55,150 nt of DNA from Gnetum montanum (taxonomy: Eukaryota > Streptophyta > Gnetopsida > Gnetales > Gnetaceae): assembly GCA_015680685.1 (NCBI GenBank), contig MNCI01007868.1, positions 1-55,150 on the forward strand, written 5' to 3'. The notes below the pieces were generated by a model. It saw only the letters and a program-made list of their open reading frames with translations, ran no database searches and was not told the DNA's origin. Shown one piece after another: positions 24,186 through 33,068 of the stretch. A program made the position numbers and the translations under genes. Numbering within the stretch: the stretch's first letter is position 1; every line of letters begins with the position of its first letter.

Positions 24186-24798
24186 AAGCCATGATCAACA
24201 AAAGTTATGCAAGTGGGTCCTCGCCAAAGCAGGCTCCTACCATAATGCCCTTGCATAACCACTTCTATAGGTGTCCATGGACACCTTAGAAATGAAATGT
24301 AGATCATCCCTTTGTTCCAAATAATAAAAAACTACCTTGGTTAGGATTTTGCACTCTACTATACAAAACCATTAGGCTCATGATTGCATACAGTAGTGAG
24401 GTGAATAATGGGATAAGAAGAGATTGCAGAGATTGGGATGTAAGGTATTTAATGTCTGCAATAGGTTCTTGTGTTAATTATGATTAAAATGACCATCATA
24501 CCTATCCGTCCAAGGTTTAGACCAATTCCATACCTTTAATAGTGGCCTCGTATTGATGTGCCCCTTCGTGCCTACCATCATGAGTCTATAACAACCACAA
24601 AGAATGAACATCACTCCAAAAAGAGAAGAAGGAAGGAAGGGCCTTAGTTAGAGGGGTGCCTTCATGCATGGGTATCATGTCTTAAGCTCCACAACTAGTG
24701 CTTATAGTCTATTATTATGTCTAAGGGGTCTACTTTGAATTCCCATTGTTTATTTTTTTTGTTTTTATTTTTGTCTTTTTTTGTTGTGTTTTGCCATT

Positions 24799-24838
<40 letters not shown>
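24186..24838 (-). other. Post-gag non-coding block of element B, ending in a poly-T run
   Basis: The minus strand contains the 'GCACCCATGGACACC...' and 'AAGGGCAT' to 'GAGGACCCACTTGC' landmarks found after gag in copies 1 and 2. The plus-strand T run (24800-24838) followed by an N at 24839 looks like an assembly join and not biology. Confidence 0.55.
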
Positions 24839-25114
24839 NTACACAATTATTTACCCAATCATCTTGATAGCATAGGATAAAGACCCAATACATGGTATCG
24901 ACTTTTGCATCATGACTAGTAATATTATTTAAAAAACATCGTAAACATTCATAAAACATAAAGGAAATGAATCAAGAAAAGAGAAAATTATAAAGAAAAG
25001 AAAAATAACAAGAAATTGAAAACATATTAAGAATTGGAATTTTTTTTGAAGAAATAGAAAAATGATAAAAAATTATAAAACAAAAAAGTGAAATTCTACT
25101 TATTATTTTTTAAT

Positions 25115-27911
25115 TCAAGATGGGGCATCTCCCCCATGATACAATTCATGGGCAAGCATTCAGAAAATGGACCGCACATTCCCTTGGTTATACACCATAA
25201 GTTTTCCATTTATCATCTTTAATGATTTTATATTTTTCTTGGTAGCACATTTAACATTGATGATCATTACAATTCAATCATTTGGAGACATATCTTTAGC
25301 TAGACTAAAAGGTGTTTTCTTTTTAAGGGATCCATATATGTTTCCTTGTTTATTTTCTATTTTAGTTCTAGTGTCTCCTTGTTTAACATATTTTTTTTGT
25401 GTATACTTAGAGTGTAAGATGTTCTTCTCTAAGTTCTTTGTTTGGTTCATTTTCTTAGGACAAGAACTAATAAGTGGGTAGGATGTTTTCATGCATCTTT
25501 TGAATAGTTTTGTATTCTCATTTTCAAGCCACTAGGTGTCTTTTAGTTTAGTGGCTACTATGTAGACTTGGTTTTGTACACACACTTGTTCCTTAACTTT
25601 GTTATGGGTTGGTATAAGCATCATGTTAATACTTTGAACTTTTGGCCCACAAATGCATCCTTTATCATTATTAATAATGCATGAAATTTTTTGTCTATCC
25701 ATAGTGATAGGTTCATCTTTTATGTTTTTTGTTGGAGTGGTAATGGTTGTTGGCTCTTTCGTAGGATTAGGAGACATTGTTTTTGTGAGGAAGGGGCTTG
25801 CACTAGATTGTCCTTGTCTTAGTTCTAATGAGCTAGTAGGTCTACCAATTTCATTCACATGTGTGGAAACTATCCTGAAGAAAAGATGTTTCGGAGACTT
25901 TTGATGAGATCTACTAACATTATCATTCACTTGTATGTTCATGACACAAGTGACATTCTTCTGTTGAGGTTGTGATGTCAATCCTTCCTACATTCTTGAT
26001 GGTGACATATGTTGGAGGATAGTATGAGTATTGAGGATGCAATAGAGGATAAGAGATATGATATGGTGATCCCACAGGAGATGTTGTGGGTTTATGGTAT
26101 TTAGGAGAGTAGTAGTAGTGATATGAGGCAGAGGAAGTAGAACCATTTGGAGAATTAAGTTGTTGAACATATTATCCATAAGGATTCGGTTGGGAATAGG
26201 GATATTGCTGGTTTGTTGATGGCATCTCCCACAACTGTGGGCATTTTCACTATTGTTGATAGTAGTCTTAAGGTTGAGAAGAAGTACTAATGGGATAGTA
26301 CTATTGGTTGTAGGATTATCTATAATTACCTTGTGGATAAGAAAATCTCCTAGGCATATGCTTTTCTATGAACTTGGGATTTAAAGAAAAAGCCCCAAAC
26401 TCTTGTAGATGTAACATAACTGGGCAATGATCCTTTGGATGTTCATATTGGTAGATGTCACATCCCTCATCCTCTTTTGTATATGAGTTTGTAACCTCTT
26501 CTACTATAGATATTTTTCCTTTTTACCAATAAGTGTCCTTACTTGTTTCTTTATTCTTGTTCTTCATTGTTTTGATTGCTTGATTCATTTTACTTTACCT
26601 TCTCCTCTATGATTTTTAAGTTGGTCGTAACTTTTTCATTTGTTAACTCTCACATCTTATCTATCCTTGCTTCAATCTCAACAATAGACTTTTGTATTGG
26701 TAAGGTTGTGTGTGAAATTAGCTCATCAATAGCTACCTCTTTTCCCTAATCATAAATATGAACCTATTTTTTGTAAAGAGTTGGATTCCAATTATATTCC
26801 TCTACACTCTCCCTTTTACACAACTCTCTTTCTTCTTTTGCCACATGTTCAACTAGCCTTTTTATCTAATGGGCTCTCAATTCTAATAATTGTCCTTGGG
26901 CATATATCCCAAGGGTCTTCCTCATTTTGTTATGAAGCCCATCTATGATGTGAAGAAGCTACTCTTTTTGAGAAAAACCATGGCTTGGACATCTTTGTAG
27001 TAGAGAATAGTATTTATCCAAGGCTACATCTAAGGATTAATGGTTTCTAGCTTCCACCCTTGGATTTACTTTCTTATATTAGACACTCTTTCATAGGTTT
27101 GGTATTTTTCATTGAAGAGCTTAAGCATTGTGGATCACTAGTGGATTGAATCTAGTTCCAGTGATCTATATCAACTTTCAAATTTTTCTATTAGTGTCTT
27201 AGGAAAGAGCTTAAGCTTTTGCCACTTACTTTCAATATTTTTCAAGGCATAGGTGTAGGCATCATGAAAGGCTTGTAAATGATGTTGTGAATTAGAATCA
27301 TATCCTCCCTCAAATTTAGGAATGTTATTCATATTAAGCCATTTAATGAAGCATTCCCATTAATTCCTATGGGGTATTCTAACTGCCTCTATGATCTATA
27401 TCATGCTTTTGGTAGCTAACAAGGGTTTATCATCATTAGACATATACTAATGATAATAATTATTTCTATTTTCTGATTATGATGATCTTGTCTATGCTCA
27501 CTTTGATGTCTTTCATCTTATCTTTGCTTTCTATTTCTACCTTCATCTTGACCCCTTAGTATATCTCTATCTTTATACCTACATTCATCTTCATTAGAAC
27601 TAAATGTTGAGATGAAAAGGAAGATGATGAACTAGGAGAATTGCCATGGCTCTTATATCTCCTCCTATGATTCCTTGATTTATCTCTTCTAGGTTTGGAG
27701 GAGGTCCTACACCTTAAGATCCTCCTTGTTCTAAGACTTACTTCATCTCTAATATTTTCCACATCAGTTGAATGTAGTAAGTGTCTAAATGAGCATGTAA
27801 GACCCTTGTGTTTAGTGATTCACTCTAGTTTTCTTCCATGTAGAACCTATTATTTCTCCTACTAGTGTTCTCATCATGTGATGCATTATTGGCCCTATGT
27901 GAAGAAGACAT
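25115..27911 (-). pseudogene. gag pseudogene of element B
   Basis: Minus-strand translation from the ATG at 27911 to the stop at 25115 is collinear with the copy 2 gag. It has an N-terminal basic/serine-rich segment, a Retrotrans_gag-like part ('FEGGYDSNSQHHLQAFHDAY', 'WQKLKLFPKTLI') and a zinc-knuckle-like 'CDIYQYEHPKDHC', in which the second cysteine has become tyrosine. The proline/glutamine-rich tail and terminal 'HGG-AP' match the C-terminus of copy 2. Numerous stops and frameshifts are spread along it. The fragments at 25532-25981 and 27556-27762 are its longest open pieces; plus-strand open frames here are shadows. It is more diverged from copy 2 than copy 1 is. Confidence 0.75.
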
Positions 27912-28023
27912 GTTTTTATTTGATAACATGTGTGACTTAAAATATTAATATTTTTGAAAAGATAAATCATTAATACTTTCACATTGATCATTTATAATAT
28001 AACTAATCTAGATAACTAGCACC

Positions 28024-28042
28024 ATCCTTGGCAACAACACCA
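28024..28042 (-). other. Primer-binding site of element B, tRNA-Asp type
   Basis: Minus-strand TGGTGTTGTTGCCAAGGAT is the tRNA-Asp complement with C-to-T and G-to-A changes. It lies one base inside the LTR end. Confidence 0.75.
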
Positions 28043-28043
28043 A

Positions 28044-29010
28044 TGATGAGCAACAGGTACCCCCTACACCCAACCATACGAATCACAAGCATTCATGTGC
28101 AATCTATTCGAATTTTGTGGATCGAACTAGTGTGATATCTAAATTGTTAAACATTGATTGTAGATTGCTATCTTCTCACTTGGATTAGTGGTAGTTTGAT
28201 CATGTATGATTTAGTCCAAAGTAAGGTATATGATTATTGATGTTGTATGACCAAGGCTAAATTATATGAAAGTATGAAAATTAATTATTTAAGCTAATTA
28301 ATAACAAGAAGATAAATCCTAAACTATCCTAAGGGTAATGAGTGTCTGTTCCCAACTTGTTGTACACATCCTAAACTCACATACCCACTACTAAGATTAC
28401 AAAGTATTATGCTATTGGGTGAACTAAGTAATAACATTGTTGGGATCATCAAGCAAATAAATGTTTACACTTGAAACTTGTCATGCTCATTCCATCAATT
28501 GATTAATGTGCATGGAAATATAAATATTAACTACATAACTCAAAATTAAATTGCATTGAAAGTAAATCTATTCTAAGTCAAAGTGCTGCAATGAATATGA
28601 ATCAATCTTGATCTTATTGCCATTCATGGAATGTGAGAATGCCATTGAAATAAGATGTTGTACAACTAACTCAAATCCACATTGTAAGCACTCACTGATT
28701 GTTTGCTAAGATTATGAAATAAAATTGTAAGAGTCTAGCTACACTACTAACCAAATGATGCTAAATATGTAGCAGCTACTCACATATTTATTGGCAAATA
28801 TAGGCATTACGTCAACAAGGATGCATCGACAAGGTTGCATCAACGCATCTAAGATGCATTTTCGATTAATGCATCAACATGTTCTCATCCACACATATGT
28901 AATGATGCATCTAAGATGCATCAACGAGGCTTTGTAAATAGTGATGTGTTGATGAGGCTTTGTCGACAAGGATGTGTCGATAAAGTTGCCCAACATATCA
29001 TGTCTCATCA
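28044..29010 (-). mobile_element. 5' LTR of element B
   Basis: Termini TGATGAG and CTCATCA are as in the other family members. The U3 (minus strand, about 28800-29000) has an array of GATGCATC palindromes in place of ACGCGATATCGCGT. An A/T-rich box (AATAAATATG on the minus strand, near 28780) could be the TATA element. Confidence 0.8.
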
Positions 29011-29377
29011 GGACATCTAGCTTGAAATTAAGTCTTCACCTCTAGAATATTTTTTTGATCTTCTAGGATGTCTAGGCAGATATCAAAACATCTTCGTTTG
29101 GCTTGTAGGCTTCATGCATCCTTGAAATCTTTCATCTTGGTTGAGACTTCTTGTCATCTCAACACAACTCTCATCTTGGTACCATGAAGCTCTTCTCTCA
29201 AACTTATGGAATTATTATCTTTACACCAATAAGCTCTTATTCAGATCTTAAGCTATTGTTCTTGTACTTTACAAACATCATGCTCTTGTCTTGTTTTTTC
29301 TTAGACCTACAAGACCATACAAACACAATTTTCACATCTTCCATTTTTTAAGGGTTTGACATACCAAAATGTCAACA
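29011..29377 (-). mobile_element. Outer part of the copia-type 5' LTR
   Basis: It aligns with 7186-7552, including CTTTCATCTTGGTTGAGACT and the GTCAACA end. TCACA follows at 29378, matching TCACC at 6408 in four of five positions. Confidence 0.8.
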
Positions 29378-31658
29378 TCACATATCTTGGATGTAGTCGA
29401 ACCTAAAATCAATCCTTATGGTTTATCTATCCCCAATTTTCTAGATCATGAAGCCAAAGGATCAACCACATGAATAATCATAAGTAATGCAAGTACAACT
29501 TAGCAATGAACTAATTCCGTCATAATGCTTGCCCATTCTCACAACTTGAGCATAATCATAAGCAATGTGAGTTAAGTATGGTAACCATTCTTATCCTTCA
29601 TAATGCTTGCCCATTGATATGTGGTCTATGCCACTGGGGTACAATCACAAGTGATGTGGATTAAGTACTGAAGGCCATCCCAAACCCTTCAACATGTCTA
29701 CCCATTGATCCCAATCAATCCATTACTAAGAAGTCAAAACACTAGAGATTGCATGAGTCAAGATACTAGAAGTTAGATATGGTTTAGAGATTATCAAAAA
29801 TTCACATTACAATCAAAAATAAGATACCACAAGTGGATCACGAGTTGACCATGACTTGTGATTAAGAACAAGAGATTGATCATGACTTTTGGTTGGATTG
29901 TGATAAGAATCACAATGCCACCATGAACTATAGAACTCATCATCATGTATTTCAACCTCACCATAACTTGTGGTTAGGTTATGATCTAGACCATGGCCTT
30001 ACTACAAGTCTGATGAGCAGTGAGGTATCCCTACGCTTAACCATATGAATATGAGTGTTTCATGCACGATCCGGTCGAATTCCAAGGACTAAGTGCTTAT
30101 GCGCCCTTGTGGAACAAGGATGGGTTGGTTGATCATTGTCTTCCCAAGCTTACCTATATGTCACAATTGTATGGTTAAGTAAGCTTGAGGCATATGATTT
30201 TTATAGCTTTTATGTTTTTATGTCTTACACTAGTAGGGAAGGAGAGAGGTAACTAAGTGACTAATTTAACTTAACTACTCATTAACTAAGTTCTAACTAA
30301 TCCTAACACCAGCATCCATTCTCAAGTGCAGCACTAATAACTAGTTTAGGGCTTCTTGCAAAATCATAATCCATGGTCTAATTCTAGTCAAGGACTATAA
30401 ATTCATCACCACCCATTGTCTTTATTGACATTCTCACCACAAGTAATGATAAGCATACCACAAATCATGATGACAAGAAATGCCACCAAACACATGTCAA
30501 AATACAAAAGGAAAATGGAGATTATCATAGAAACAAGATTGAAATTACAAAATAAACATCGTAAGGAATATGTTAACATGATGACTCACTAATACAAGGA
30601 ATTACAATCATCGAAGAAATCATAATTTGAGTTCAAAAATGAGGTATCAAAGCTTAGAACTAGTTACTCTATTTTCATTGATGTGGAAGACTTGTAACAC
30701 ATAAGATCAACTCCACTAAAGCACTAATGTAATTCTAGAATTCCACCAATGAGAGAGATTAACTACCATGAATAAGAAAAGAATGAATGTAAAGCATTAC
30801 CTTAGCTTTATACATAATTCTAAGGTTTATAGTATAATCATCAAAAAATAGTTCATAAAAGCAAAATTGACTGATAAAAACTAGAAAAGTTTAACAAGAG
30901 TCTAGTACTACTTAGAAAGGCCAAGTCCACTTGTAAATAAAATGTAAATAAAATAGAATAAAGCTTGTGTAGCCTTTAGAAAAGGATTATAATCTTTGGC
31001 TCACACTTGATTGAATTACCAAGAGAAGAGCGTGTATGCAAATTGTGCAAACAAAGCATAGAAGATGAGGAACATAATTTTTTTTTATTTGTCCATCTTT
31101 GGCTCACATTTGATTAAATTATGCTATTAATTGTAATCTACTGATTGCTTTCTTTCAAATTGACCCTATCTGCTTGAGGCATTACATCAATGATGTTATT
31201 AACTTTTTTGAATACTATGTTGAGGCATTGTACCTATCCAACAAATCATTTGTGATGTCCTAGATGTAATAAAAATTTCCAGTTTCCAGTTTCCAATTTC
31301 CATAATCTCCAACAATATCAAATTCCTAGTTCACAACATGTACCATGATTCTACTAATTTGTTCTTAGTAAGAAAAAACCAAATAATTAATAATTTCTAA
31401 ATATAAATCCAAAAAGCTAAATAAAATCATATTTTATAAAAAGATATTAAAAGTTACTAGGAATTAAAATTAAAATAATTAATATTTATAAAAAGGCAAA
31501 TCCTAAATAAAATATTTACAAGAAGGTTATGAGATCAAGTCCTCAAGAAGCATAAATAATGAAGCAAAAGATATAATGGAAGCAAATACAAAGAAAATAT
31601 TAGATCTATGAAAGAAAGATAAACATCAATAAAGGGGTTAGAAGTATGAGTTGTTACA
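29378..31658 (-). mobile_element. Proximal part of the gypsy-like 3' LTR
   Basis: It continues the LTR interrupted at 6412 and aligns with about 41990-43585. It ends at 31658, where minus-strand TGTAACAACTC follows a G-rich polypurine tract. A 398-bp LTR relic (30011-30408) is inserted in it. Confidence 0.75.
30011..30408 (-). mobile_element. Short tRNA-Asp-family LTR relic
   Basis: It begins TGATGAGCAGTGAGGTA and ends TTCATCA. On the minus strand its 3' part matches the family LTR end (the stretch with the CGACCGG-like and GGTACC-like landmarks). It is much shorter than the usual ~0.9-1.0 kb. The sequence it interrupts is contiguous in the other gypsy-like LTR near 42660. Confidence 0.6.
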
Positions 31659-31672
31659 TCCCCTACCCCTAC
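31659..31672 (-). other. Polypurine tract of the gypsy-like element
   Basis: Minus-strand GTAGGGGTAGGGGA lies directly before TGTAACAAC, the start of the 3' LTR. Confidence 0.6.
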
Positions 31673-31916
31673 ATAGCCACTAACCCCCATCCTCGACACC
31701 CACCTTTGCAGCACCTTAAGGATCTTCCTCTTAGAAGATAAGTGAAGTAAACACACAATTTTCTCTAACTTGTGTTAGTCCTCTAATAGGTTATAGCATT
31801 TTCCTATAGTTCTAGCATCTCTTCCTTGACAAATCATCATAATGTTGTAAGCCTTACCTTTATAGTTATTATCAATGGACTTCTTGTCCTTCCTTTTAAG
31901 CTTAGGGCATACCATT
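31673..31916 (-). pseudogene. gag C-terminal remnant of the gypsy-like element
   Basis: The minus-strand frame ending here includes 'MVCPKLKRKDKKS', the end of a zinc-knuckle region (C-P-K-L). It runs on into sequence directly abutting the polypurine tract. The N-terminal part of the same gag is at 40788-41311, beyond copy 2. There is no room for pol before the 3' LTR. The short minus-strand frames at 31535-31756 and 31775-31999 are pieces of this remnant joined to LTR sequence. Confidence 0.55.
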
Positions 31917-31939
31917 TGATGAGACGCGATTCGCACAGG

Positions 31940-32050
31940 CCACGATATCGCGTACGTGATATCGCAGCCGATGCGATATCGCATCCCCCGCAATATCACG
32001 TACGCGATATCGCATCTTCCCCTACGATATCGTGTACACGATATCGCAGT
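31940..32050 (+). promoter_or_regulatory. Array of ACGCGATATCGCGT-type palindromes in U3
   Basis: Six GATATC cores with flanks such as CACGATATCGCG, GTGATATCGCA, TGCGATATCGCA and TACGCGATATCGCA, plus one AATATC variant, lie just upstream of the TATA box. A repeated palindrome in this position is typical of a binding site for a dimeric transcription factor; the factor is unknown. Confidence 0.6.
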
Positions 32051-32063
32051 CCGCCATCATATC

Positions 32064-32071
32064 TATAAATA
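32064..32071 (+). promoter_or_regulatory. TATA box of copy 2 5' LTR
   Basis: TATAAATA in the context CATATCTATAAATAAG, which is shared with the 3' LTR and with copy 3. Transcription would start near 32095-32105. Confidence 0.75.
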
Positions 32072-32239
32072 AGACGCGGCTCTCCCTTGTTCGGAATCCC
32101 AGTTTTAGAGTAGTGAAGCTTTGGCAGTTTGATCCCTCCAGAGTTAGATTTTTTTCCCGTGTCTGCCCGCAGTGTGGTGAATGTAATTGTATGGTGTCTT
32201 TATTCGAGTGTGCCGTACTTGGACATGCACATGACCGGC

Positions 32240-32245
32240 AATAAA
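32240..32245 (+). terminator. Polyadenylation signal in the LTR R region
   Basis: AATAAA in GGCAATAAAGATCG. The same hexamer occurs at the homologous place in copies 1 and 3 and marks the probable end of R. Confidence 0.55.
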
Positions 32246-32471
32246 GATCGAGATTACTTCATCATTGCAGCATTCACTTAGTTTATTTATTGTTATTTAT
32301 TTCATGTTATTTATTGCTTTCATAGCGCGGTGTGAGTACGACTTAGCTACGAGCATCTACGGGTGTGTACGGCTAGTTAAGGAATCGGTTACTCATCGCG
32401 ATTAGTTTCTCACCCTTAAACTCCTAGAAGCGGAACGAGTACGACTTGATTACGAGCATTTAAGTGTGACT

Positions 32472-32600
32472 GCTTGGTAGCCCAGTGGTGTAGCTAGGGG
32501 GATCTACGCTTGGTAACCCAGTGGCGTATTTGGGGTCTGCGCTTGGTAATCCCAGTGGCGTACCTAGGCCTATGCTTGGTAGTCCCAGTGGCAGTCGTGC
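32472..32600 (+). repeat. LTR minisatellite, about four units
   Basis: Imperfect units around CTTGGTAACCCAGTGGCGTA, about 30 bp each. The same repeat is present in the 3' LTR (from 40379), in both LTRs of copy 1 (fewer units), and in the LTRs at 52484 and 53638. Confidence 0.75.
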
Positions 32601-32938
32601 ACGAAGTCCAAGATGTGTACGGTTGATCAAGGAATCGGTTGCTCGTCGCACTTAGGCTAGATTAGATTTTCTTACCCTTTTCCTCTTAGCTTAGATTAGT
32701 TAATATTATTTTCCACTGCCATCAGGAGTAGCGTTAGAATTAGAACACATCATACACCTCATCTAGACTAAACCATACGTGACATATGCAAAACTAGTCT
32801 AGATGGGAAGACAGCGAACTGCGACCTAAGGCTAACTATCTAGGTGCCACAACTAGTCCATCTGCGGAGTTCGACCGGATCGCGCGTGCGACGCTCGTTT
32901 CGTATGGTTGAGTGTAGGGGTACCTCGCCACTCATCAT

Positions 32939-32957
32939 TGGCGCCGTTGCCGGGGAT
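32939..32957 (+). other. Primer-binding site of copy 2, tRNA-Asp
   Basis: TGGCGCCGTTGCCGGGGAT is a perfect complement to the 3' end of plant tRNA-Asp including CCA, as I know that sequence. It lies one base after the LTR. This PBS is common in Athila/Tat-type gypsy elements. Confidence 0.9.
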
Positions 32958-33068
32958 GGTGCTAGTTATCTAGATTAGTTATATCATACAAGGTCGCTGT
33001 AAAGAACTTAACGATATATCTCTTAAAAAGAAGTAATTATAAAAAGTCACATAAATTCACACACAACA

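Larger units (their letters stand above)
22592..29010 (-). mobile_element. tRNA-Asp-family element B (older, gag only)
   Basis: On the minus strand: 5' LTR (28044-29010, TGATGAG...CTCATCA), degenerate tRNA-Asp PBS (28024-28042), gag pseudogene (27911-25115), the conserved post-gag block, a polypurine tract (23220-23233) and a truncated 3' LTR (22592-23219). I see no ORF2 or pol in the remaining ~950 bases (23234-24185). It interrupts the copia-type 5' LTR. Confidence 0.8.
6413..29377 (-). mobile_element. Copia-type LTR element with gag + ORF2 and no pol
   Basis: LTRs run TGTTGAC...CACA on the minus strand, at 6413-7552 (3' LTR) and 22227-22591 plus 29011-29377 (5' LTR, split by element B). 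On the minus strand the order is PBS (22211-22224), gag with UBN2-like and CCHC parts (22172 to 10079, split by copy 1), ORF2 of putative plant transposon protein type (9635 to 8226), an AAAAAGGGGAAGAT polypurine tract, then the 3' LTR. Without the two nested insertions the interior is only about 4.3 kb and lacks protease, integrase and RT. It inserted into a gypsy-like LTR. Confidence 0.75.
31917..32937 (+). mobile_element. 5' LTR of copy 2
   Basis: TGATGAG...CTCATCA, 1021 bp. U3 carries six exact GATATC-centred motifs plus one variant within 31940-32050. TATA box 32064-32071, AATAAA 32240-32245, then a minisatellite of about four units (32472-32600). By eye about 11 differences per 146 bases separate it from the 3' LTR in the R region, nearly all transitions. 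Confidence 0.9.

Noticed and set aside
24800-24838. Poly-T run as a poly-A tail of a minus-strand retrocopy
   Set aside because: It ends exactly at an N in the middle of an LTR element. A contig-end artefact is more likely.
31940-32050. CRISPR-like array (short palindromic repeats at regular spacing)
   Set aside because: Repeats are about 14 bp with 3-10 bp spacers in the U3 of a plant LTR next to a TATA box. There are no unique spacers or cas genes.
31826-32068. 80-aa plus frame in the LTR U3
   Set aside because: It is created by translation of the palindrome array (repeated Arg-Asp-Ile-Ala units).
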